Shown in pieces: positions 6,053 through 12,931 of a stretch of 21,337 bases of DNA; position 1 is the first letter of the stretch; the number at the start of each line of letters is the position of its first letter. The stretch covers positions 1 to 21,337 of the forward strand of contig DEFK01000014.1 of assembly GCA_002350765.1 (NCBI GenBank), written 5' to 3'. The position numbers and the translations under genes were made by a program. The stretch comes from Ruminococcaceae bacterium UBA2854 (lineage in GTDB: Bacteria; Bacillota; Clostridia; Oscillospirales; Acutalibacteraceae). The notes under the pieces are model-generated. The model made no database searches and was not told the DNA's origin. It worked only from the letters and a program-made list of their open reading frames with translations.

Positions 6053-8596
6053 ATGAAGCTAAAACTTAAATGTATAATCTCGTTACTTTTGATTGTACTG
6101 CTTATTACGGCTTGCGCGCCCTTAACCGCGCTCGCGGAGGATTCAGATACGCCGAAGATAAGTATAAATAAGCTTTACCTTAAAGCGGGCGAAGCTATTA
6201 AGGTAAATAACCCCGAAAACTACGACTTGAAATACTACGTGGGCGATACCGAAATAGAGGACGGTATCCTGAAAACCGATTACTACGAAAAGTGGATAAC
6301 GGTTAAGGCTTATAACGGCGAGGACTTAGCCGCCGAGGATAAAGCGTATTTCAGCAAGCTGCCCGTAATTTATATAAACACCGAGGACGGTAAAAAAATA
6401 ACCTCAAAAACTGAATACAAGACCGCTGATATGTCTATTCAGAATAATGAAATTTCTAATAAAGAAATATACAACGGAACGATAGATATAAGAGGCAGGG
6501 GTAATACTTCGTGGAAGATATATCCTAAAAAGCCCTATAAAATAAAGCTGAATAAAAAGACCGATTTATTCGGAATGGGTAAAAACAAGCATTGGGTACT
6601 GCTCGCGAATTATCTCGATAATTGCTGTTTGCGTAATGTAACCGCTTCGGGTATAGCTCACGAGCTCGGCGTTGACGCTATGGACTTCGTATGGACTGAT
6701 TTAGTGTTGAACGGAGAGTATGTCGGAAACTATCTTTTAGGCGAACAGGTAAGAATAGATAAAACCAGGGTGGATATTTTCGATTGGGAGGATGAAGCCG
6801 AGGAATTAGCCTCCGCGGTAAGTAAAGCGGAGAATAAAAACGGCGTCGAACTCGATACAGCCGCCCTGGAGGACGCCTTAAAGCAAGACCTTAGCTGGGT
6901 TACTTCGGGAAAATTTAAATTCAACAATAAGTGGTATCTTACATCAGATTATTATAACTGTGAAAAAGATGTTTCGGGAGGATATTTATTCGAGATGTCG
7001 GAAGAATATGACGAGGTTTCTAAATTCACCACCGACGGCGGTTTAAAGGTAATGCTGAAATCTCCCGAGTTTCTTAACACCAATCCCGATATGACCGCTT
7101 ACGCTCAGGACTACTGGAACAATTTTGAAAAAGCGTATAAATCCGAAACTGGATACGTTAATATAAACGGAGAAAATATTCATTATACCGAGCTTGCTGA
7201 TTTAGACTCAATGGTCGGTTTCTGGCTTGTGAATGAGATAATGGGTAATAACGACGCGGTAAGTAAAAGCCGTTACGCGTATAAAGACATTGGCGAAAAG
7301 CTGAAATTCGGCCCTGTATGGGATTTCGATGTCGGATGCGGAGCGTCGCCGATAGGCAATTATCCGACAGGCTGGAAGATTTCTAAGATTACGTCGGAAG
7401 ACAAGGTTGACGCCAATTTCTATAAAGAATTACTCGACGACCCGCTCTTTATAGCTAAGGCTGTTGAAAAATACTGGCAGGTAAGACCGTATCTCCAAAC
7501 GCTTATCGAGGACGGCGGTACTATTGATACCGAGATAGAATACCTTACGGAGTCGGGTATAGTTGATAATAACCTCTGGGACAGACACGAGGTCTACCCG
7601 AAAACAGGAAGAAACTTTGAGGAAGACTCCGCAATATTTAAGGACTATATGACAAAACGTATAGCCTGGCTCGATAATCAGTTTACATCAGAGAATAAAT
7701 TAATTACAAGCACACGTACGAGCGCGAGTTCCTATCCTTATACGAATTCATCGAATAAGATAAAAGCAACCCTGTCGGATGTCGAAGATGACAGCTCCGA
7801 AACAGCCCGCGCCGACGGTAAAATCGGCTCCGATAAGGATTTATCGTTAAAAGCAAATGTTACCGATGAGCTTACGACTGAATTAAAGGTTTACGTTAAC
7901 GGAATATATACATCCTCGGTTGAGGTAAAAGAGGGAGCGGCTGATGTAACAATCCACAAACGCGCGTTTACTATGCCGTACGATACGAAAAACGTAATCT
8001 CCTTTATCGGTAAGAATAAAGACGGCGAAACTACTTATAAGACTTTTAAAACCGTTAAGACCTATTATGTCGAGGACGAAAGCGGACTTAATAATACGAG
8101 TGGTTTTACAACCGATAAGGAAGACGGAAATATCGGAAAGTTCGGACTGAATGTAAACAGCTTTAAAAACTATGAATTGCTCGGTTTGCAATTAAAGCCC
8201 GCGGGCAACTCATCGGTACGTTTTGTAACGACGGCTAAATCCAAAATATTAAAGGACGCGGACGACTACGGATTTGTATTCTCCTCCGAAGATACGGATA
8301 AGGATATTGACGATATAAGGATAAACGCCGAAAAATATTTTAACAATGGCGAATTTGTAAGCTGTAAGGGCACTTCCAATACCGTTTCTATGGGTGATTA
8401 CGGCAACGGCGTGTTGGAAGAAAGCACAGAGGGCTATACTAAGTATAAGTACATTACGGCAAGCCTTGAGAACATCCCCGACGATAAGTTCGTTATCGCG
8501 GCGTTCTGGATTAAAAAGTCGGATAAAACCTATTACGCGCTTTATAAAGCGACTAAGCAAGCCTGCGTGTTTAAATTATTCGACCTTAGAAAATAA
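6053..8596 (+). CDS. CotH-family kinase, predicted lipoprotein
   Basis: An 847-aa exported protein. CotH proteins are secreted atypical kinases; in Bacillus CotH phosphorylates spore-coat proteins, and related domains occur on surfaces of gut clostridia. The signal peptide ends in a lipobox, ITAC with C21, though a signal peptidase I site (ALA) follows closely. Residues 36-100 look Ig-like. The CotH core (about 104-545) shows LPVIYINTEDGK, IRGRGNTSW (147-154), KKPYKIKL (159-166), LFGM...KHWVLLANY (172-187), an N399-N400-D401 segment and GPVWDFDVGCG (420-430). An acidic/Ala insert lies at 246-300. The rest (about 600-847) is two beta-rich regions I cannot assign. ATG 6053 is chosen from GAGGTGG just upstream; a GTG at 6044 overlaps that ribosome site. 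No dockerin is seen. Confidence 0.87.
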   Translation: MKLKLKCIISLLLIVLLITACAPLTALAEDSDTPKISINKLYLKAGEAIKVNNPENYDLKYYVGDTEIEDGILKTDYYEKWITVKAYNGEDLAAEDKAYFSKLPVIYINTEDGKKITSKTEYKTADMSIQNNEISNKEIYNGTIDIRGRGNTSWKIYPKKPYKIKLNKKTDLFGMGKNKHWVLLANYLDNCCLRNVTASGIAHELGVDAMDFVWTDLVLNGEYVGNYLLGEQVRIDKTRVDIFDWEDEAEELASAVSKAENKNGVELDTAALEDALKQDLSWVTSGKFKFNNKWYLTSDYYNCEKDVSGGYLFEMSEEYDEVSKFTTDGGLKVMLKSPEFLNTNPDMTAYAQDYWNNFEKAYKSETGYVNINGENIHYTELADLDSMVGFWLVNEIMGNNDAVSKSRYAYKDIGEKLKFGPVWDFDVGCGASPIGNYPTGWKISKITSEDKVDANFYKELLDDPLFIAKAVEKYWQVRPYLQTLIEDGGTIDTEIEYLTESGIVDNNLWDRHEVYPKTGRNFEEDSAIFKDYMTKRIAWLDNQFTSENKLITSTRTSASSYPYTNSSNKIKATLSDVEDDSSETARADGKIGSDKDLSLKANVTDELTTELKVYVNGIYTSSVEVKEGAADVTIHKRAFTMPYDTKNVISFIGKNKDGETTYKTFKTVKTYYVEDESGLNNTSGFTTDKEDGNIGKFGLNVNSFKNYELLGLQLKPAGNSSVRFVTTAKSKILKDADDYGFVFSSEDTDKDIDDIRINAEKYFNNGEFVSCKGTSNTVSMGDYGNGVLEESTEGYTKYKYITASLENIPDDKFVIAAFWIKKSDKTYYALYKATKQACVFKLFDLRK

Positions 8597-8611
8597 TAAA
8601 GCACCGTTATT

Positions 8612-8647
8612 TTGCATAAGCCAAGACGCTTATATTTGTGCAAATAG
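8612..8647. repeat. Dyad element downstream of the first cotH gene (copy B)
   Basis: TTTGCA (8611-8616) pairs with TGCAAA (8639-8644), with an inner ATAAGC/GCTTAT stem (8616-8621, 8628-8633). It shares the frame TTGCA...TTTGTGCAnATAG with copy A at 5951. There is no T-tract, so it is not a standard terminator, and no other clear terminator follows the cotH gene. Confidence 0.4.
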
Positions 8648-8739
8648 CCGAATTATAAAAATCAAGGTATAAAAACCCGTATTTTATTCGTCTATATATA
8701 TGTAAGAATATTTTATCTTTTAGATAATTATAAAATATA

Positions 8740-8768
8740 TTGAATTTATCACATTATAATGCTAGAAT
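8740..8768 (+). promoter_or_regulatory. Candidate promoter of the subtilase gene
   Basis: TTGAAT (8740-8745), 17 bases, TAGAAT (8763-8768). An AT-rich dyad TATTTTAT/ATAAAATA (8709-8716, 8730-8737) lies just upstream. Confidence 0.5.
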
Positions 8769-8798
8769 AAGATATCAATACAGGTTAAGGAGAAAACT

Positions 8799-11700
8799 AT
8801 GAAACGAATTATTGCTATTATTCTCTCAGCGATGTTATTAAGCTCGGCTGTATGCATTCCGACATCAGCGCTTAATACTAAGCAGAAGAACAAACCTAAG
8901 AAAGCGGAATATGTAGAGGGAGAGGCGATTGTTGTCCTTAAAGACAGCGCGGGCGCCGACTATACCAAGAGCAAGAAAGCCGCTTCGGTATACGGCGTAG
9001 GTATTAAGCTAAAGAACTCTTATTCCTTTGCTAAAAAAAGCGGTAAGCTTCGCTGCGCCGTTTTAAAGTCCTCAAAGCTTTCTACCGATGAGATTATCTC
9101 AGGCGTTAAAAAGAATCCTGATATTAAGTACGCTTTCCCGAACTACAAGAAAAAAACTACCGCTATTACTAACGATCCCTACAGTAAATTCCAATGGGGA
9201 CTTTACAATATCGGCCAGAACTCGGGCAAAAAGGATATTGATATTAAAGCCGACTCGCTGTGGGATAAGGCGTCTAAATCGACTGACGAGAATGTAGTAG
9301 CCGTAATAGATACGGGCGTTGACTTTACCCACGAGGAGTTAAAGGACCATATCTGGAAGAATCCTTACGGTAATAAGCTGCTCGGCTCTTGCGGAATTGA
9401 TATTACGGGAACTTATTCCGATTTAAAACCGAGAGATGATTACGGGCACGGTACTCACGTAGCAGGTATTATCGCGGCACAGGGCGATAACCAGAAGGGT
9501 ATAAGCGGCGTAAATAAATCGAATGTTACTATTATGCCGATAAAGGCGTTTGACGTTGACGGCGAGGGCTCGGATGATAATATAATCGCTGCTTTTGATT
9601 ATATTCAGTGCGCGATTGACCTCGGAACAAAGGTCAGCACGATTAACTGTTCCTTCGGCGGATTAAGCAGCCCAAGCGACCTGAAATTATATGACGATAT
9701 TATAAACGCGCTCGGTGAAAAGGGAGTTGTAACCTGTGTTGCCGCGGGTAATGAGAGCTGGAATCTGAACGAGATGGATGATCCCGATTCCGACTATTAT
9801 ACAGGCGGTTTAGTTTATACTCCTACGTGCTCAAGCAGTCCCTACTGCGTAACCGTTACGAGCATTAACGAAAACGGCAATGTTCCGAGCTACGCTAATT
9901 CAGGAGATAAGTACGTTGATGTAGCCGCCCCCGGTACAAATATACTTTCGTTACATTCCGAAAACAGCTTTAACCCCGCTATATACTCGGCGGATGATAT
10001 TAATAAGCTTTGCGCTGATTACCAGGACTACAACGGTTCTATTAAAAGCGGAGATTTCGGATATCCCGATATTGTTCCCGAAATACGCGGTTACAATAAG
10101 GTTTGTAAGAATGTAAGTATAGCTAAGTCCGATTCCGCTTTCGGATTATCGGGCAAGTGCCTTACCGTAACTCCTAACCAAAAGGGAAAGTATTCCGTAC
10201 CCGCGTACGCTTTTGAGATTCCTTTTACCCTCGAGGATGAGGATAAAGATTATTATATCAGCTTTTCCGTAAAGTCCGATACTCTCGCTTCGGGATATGT
10301 TTTAGATGCTCCCGCGGATATGGATACCTACGAGGATTTTGACGAGTACGCGTTCTACGGTGAATTCGGAGCGTACGGCGAGAATGACTGGACGCACTAT
10401 AGTGCTAAGGTCGATACTACAAACTCCAATTATGAAAAGTCGAAGTCAAGAAAGCTTGTTTTTTATGTAGAAAGCGAAAGCGCCCTGTTCCTTGACGATG
10501 TAGCTATAAGCAGCCAGTCGGCTAACGAGGACGATTTCGGAAAATATGAATTCCTTTCGGGAACTTCTATGGCTGTACCGTTTGTAGCTGGCGCGGCGGC
10601 TCTGATAAAAAACGCTTATCCCGACGCTTCAGCTATAGAAATAGCTAATATGGCGGCTAATACAGGCGTTAAGCTTGATTCGCTCGAGAGTAAGGTTAAA
10701 AATCAGACTATGGTTACTCTCGATAATGTAGAAAAAACTCCGCCGATGATAAATAAGGCGGGCTACGGTGATGACGGCAGAATAAAGGTAGAGGGCTCGT
10801 TTAAGGATGTAACTAAGGCTTATATAAACGGCGAGGAGGTTAATATCCTCAGCAAAAACGAAAAAGAGGTTATCCTTCCCGATAATAACTACAGCACTTA
10901 TACCGTAAAAATCAAGCTCGAAAACTCGTACGGATATGACGAGATTGAGCAGTACCTGTCTAAGAAAAAGCCGTTACCCGATACTAAACTCGTAAACGGC
11001 TTCCCCGAGGATACAAGCACATCTGTTTTCGTACCCGCGGGCTATAACGCTTACCTTATGGATCTTGAGTACGGTACGGTAGGAAAGCTTACAACCGTAA
11101 CTCCTAAGAAGAGCTATACCTACGAGGACGAGGTCTATAATCTCAACCTTAAAAAGCTTTTCGATAATTACCAGTATTCGGTAGGTTCAGCGGCGTATTG
11201 CGATAACAAGATTTATTTCACGGCGAGAAACGGTATACTCGGCGCTAATAAAACAGCTATACTCGGATATGATAATATTCTCGCGTGCTTCGATTTGAAT
11301 ACCGAGAAAACAACTAAGCTGTGCGATATACCTGATGAATGTCTTATTGGCTCTACGCTCGCTATACTGAACAAGGATATATATCTTCTCGGCGGTTATG
11401 ATTATAACGACCTTAAATGTCTCGACTGTGTTTATAAATACAACGCTTCTAAAAAGCAGTTAATTAAATCCGACGCTGACCTCCCCGAAGCAAGAGCGTA
11501 CGCAAGTTATATTGAGTATAAGGGAAAGCTTGTCGGAGTTTACGGAGCGGTAGAAAGCGGAGAAATGCCCGCGATAACCGTATTCGACGGAAAAAGCTGG
11601 AAAACATCCTCCGTTAAACTCGAAAGCGATGACTGCGTATCCCGTAAGTATTCCGATGAAAAAACCTTAATGGTTTATAAAGGAAATATCGGCGTTGATA

Positions 11701-12512
11701 AAAACGGCGTGTTCTGTAACGGCGCTTTTGTAGAGGGTTGCGGAGATACATATATCTACGATGTCGCTAACGATAAGATTCTCCAAAACGACTATTGCTA
11801 CAGAAACGACGATAGTAAGCCAATGTTAATCGGCACTTGCGTAGCGGGAGCGTTTGTAGGATTTAGCGGCGATGATCCCGAGGCTGAATACGACGATGAG
11901 GATGACGAGGATTACCAATATGATTCATCATCATTCAAATTTACGGATATAGGAGCTCCCGATCAAACGAGCGAATCCAAAACGTTTTTAGTAGAGCTTG
12001 ATAACACCTCAATGTTCCCCGTGCCTCCGAAGGAGCCTAAGCTTTCCGAAGAATATCTTACAGTAAAAGCGGGTGTTGAAAAAACCTTAAAGGTTAAGAA
12101 TGGTACTGTTAAAAGCTGGAAGTCGTCCGATAAGTCCGTCGCATCCGTAAAGAACGGTAAGGTTTGTGCGCTTAAAACGGGCGTGTCCGAAATAACCGCG
12201 ACGTTAACCAGCGGCAAAAAGCTCACGTGTTACGTAATGGTAACTACAAGCCCGAGTATAAAGATAAACGGCAAGAGCTTTAAATCCTCCGCGACCTATT
12301 CGGTTAAAAAGGGAGGCTCGCTTACCGTTAAGATTACGGGAAAAGCTCCTTCCGTTAACAACGTTTATAAGTCGAGCAATAAGAAGATAGCGAAAGTTGT
12401 TTCGGCTAAATCCGCTAAGACGGTTAAAATAAAAGGTCTTAAAAAGGGTAAAGCTACCGTCGCGATTAAAGTAAACGGCGTAAGCTTTAAGATAAAAGTT
12501 AAGGTTAAATAG
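8799..12512 (+). CDS. Secreted subtilisin-like (S8) protease with inserted domain and C-terminal Ig-like repeats
   Basis: A 1237-aa extracellular serine protease. Signal peptide 1-25 (ends TSALN); prodomain about 38-118 (EYVEGEAIVVLKD...); S8 catalytic triad D171 (VIDTGVD), H217 (GHGTHVAG) and S590 (LSGTSMAVPFVAG), oxyanion N318 (AAGN). Between APGTNILS (377-384) and the Ser strand lie about 190 residues that look like a jelly-roll carbohydrate-binding module (PFTLEDEDKDYYISFSVKS...LFLDDVAI), where most subtilases have under 25. After the protease come a short Ig-like segment (about 650-720), a kelch-like region (about 790-1000: LLGGYDYNDLKCLDCVYKYN), an acidic stretch and a 151-residue double Big_2 module (1087-1237) shared with the CotH at 15563. 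AAGGAGA precedes the ATG. All catalytic residues are intact, so it should be active. Substrate unknown. Confidence 0.9.
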   Translation: MKRIIAIILSAMLLSSAVCIPTSALNTKQKNKPKKAEYVEGEAIVVLKDSAGADYTKSKKAASVYGVGIKLKNSYSFAKKSGKLRCAVLKSSKLSTDEIISGVKKNPDIKYAFPNYKKKTTAITNDPYSKFQWGLYNIGQNSGKKDIDIKADSLWDKASKSTDENVVAVIDTGVDFTHEELKDHIWKNPYGNKLLGSCGIDITGTYSDLKPRDDYGHGTHVAGIIAAQGDNQKGISGVNKSNVTIMPIKAFDVDGEGSDDNIIAAFDYIQCAIDLGTKVSTINCSFGGLSSPSDLKLYDDIINALGEKGVVTCVAAGNESWNLNEMDDPDSDYYTGGLVYTPTCSSSPYCVTVTSINENGNVPSYANSGDKYVDVAAPGTNILSLHSENSFNPAIYSADDINKLCADYQDYNGSIKSGDFGYPDIVPEIRGYNKVCKNVSIAKSDSAFGLSGKCLTVTPNQKGKYSVPAYAFEIPFTLEDEDKDYYISFSVKSDTLASGYVLDAPADMDTYEDFDEYAFYGEFGAYGENDWTHYSAKVDTTNSNYEKSKSRKLVFYVESESALFLDDVAISSQSANEDDFGKYEFLSGTSMAVPFVAGAAALIKNAYPDASAIEIANMAANTGVKLDSLESKVKNQTMVTLDNVEKTPPMINKAGYGDDGRIKVEGSFKDVTKAYINGEEVNILSKNEKEVILPDNNYSTYTVKIKLENSYGYDEIEQYLSKKKPLPDTKLVNGFPEDTSTSVFVPAGYNAYLMDLEYGTVGKLTTVTPKKSYTYEDEVYNLNLKKLFDNYQYSVGSAAYCDNKIYFTARNGILGANKTAILGYDNILACFDLNTEKTTKLCDIPDECLIGSTLAILNKDIYLLGGYDYNDLKCLDCVYKYNASKKQLIKSDADLPEARAYASYIEYKGKLVGVYGAVESGEMPAITVFDGKSWKTSSVKLESDDCVSRKYSDEKTLMVYKGNIGVDKNGVFCNGAFVEGCGDTYIYDVANDKILQNDYCYRNDDSKPMLIGTCVAGAFVGFSGDDPEAEYDDEDDEDYQYDSSSFKFTDIGAPDQTSESKTFLVELDNTSMFPVPPKEPKLSEEYLTVKAGVEKTLKVKNGTVKSWKSSDKSVASVKNGKVCALKTGVSEITATLTSGKKLTCYVMVTTSPSIKINGKSFKSSATYSVKKGGSLTVKITGKAPSVNNVYKSSNKKIAKVVSAKSAKTVKIKGLKKGKATVAIKVNGVSFKIKVKVK

Positions 12513-12524
12513 CATATTTTTATT

Positions 12525-12560
12525 AAGGCGGGAGCTGAAAGGCTCCTGTCTTTTATTCTT
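12525..12560 (+). terminator. Terminator of the subtilase gene
   Basis: AAGGCGGGAGC (12525-12535), TGAAAG loop, GCTCCTGTCTT (12542-12552) with two G-T pairs, then TTATTCTT. Confidence 0.8.
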
Positions 12561-12594
12561 ATAAAGAACTACAAAAATTATCACCAATTAATAC

Positions 12595-12623
12595 TTTACA
12601 CAATTAACTTTTAGTGTTATTAT
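12595..12623 (+). promoter_or_regulatory. Promoter of the membrane protein / PLP enzyme operon
   Basis: TTTACA (12595-12600), 17 bases, TATTAT (12618-12623), preceded by TG at 12615-12616 (extended -10). Predicted transcription start is near 12630. Confidence 0.6.
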
Positions 12624-12632
12624 TTATATAAA

Positions 12633-12682
12633 TTCGGTGCAAAGAGTATTGTTCTTTATTAGAATTAAAATTCTTTGCCGAA
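12633..12682 (+). promoter_or_regulatory. Hairpin at the 5' end of the PLP-enzyme operon leader
   Basis: GCAAAGA (12639-12645) pairs with TCTTTGC (12672-12678) and, beyond a two-base bulge, TTCG (12633-12636) with CGAA (12679-12682). The 26-base loop can form smaller stems (AGAAT/ATTCT; AAAGA/TCTTT) that compete. It would be the very start of an 83-base leader. No known riboswitch is recognised. Confidence 0.4.
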
Positions 12683-12712
12683 GGTTTATACACTTGGTTC
12701 AGGAGGTTATAT

Positions 12713-12910
12713 ATGAAAAAAACTGTAATCGAGTTTTTAATCGGTTTACCGATTGTTGTGTTAGGTTTTTTCCTGCTTGAATTCTTATATTGCACATTAA
12801 TCACGCGCACACCTTTTGTATTTGATATCAAAAGCTGCGGTATAGCTGTCGCGGTATGGGTAGTTGTTGTGATTGTTTCGCATATCTTAAGAAAACGCAG
12901 GGGAGATTAA
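12713..12910 (+). CDS. Small membrane protein with two helices, unknown function
   Basis: A 65-aa protein with hydrophobic segments at about 5-30 and 43-59 and a basic end (RKRRGD). A consensus ribosome site AGGAGGT (12701-12707) lies 5 bases before the ATG, which strongly supports translation. I do not recognise a family. It is first in an apparent operon, 21 bases before the exported PLP enzyme, and so may help that protein's export, anchoring or cofactor supply, but nothing in the sequence proves this. The N-terminus (MKKTVIEFLIG) lacks a signal-peptide cleavage site. Confidence 0.65.
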   Translation: MKKTVIEFLIGLPIVVLGFFLLEFLYCTLITRTPFVFDIKSCGIAVAVWVVVVIVSHILRKRRGD

Positions 12911-12931
12911 ATTTAAAGAAGGAGAGAAATT

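Noticed and set aside
8611..8650. Terminator for the first cotH gene
   Set aside because: The hairpin is interrupted by a 5-base bulge and has no T-tract; it is better described as a dyad related to 5951.
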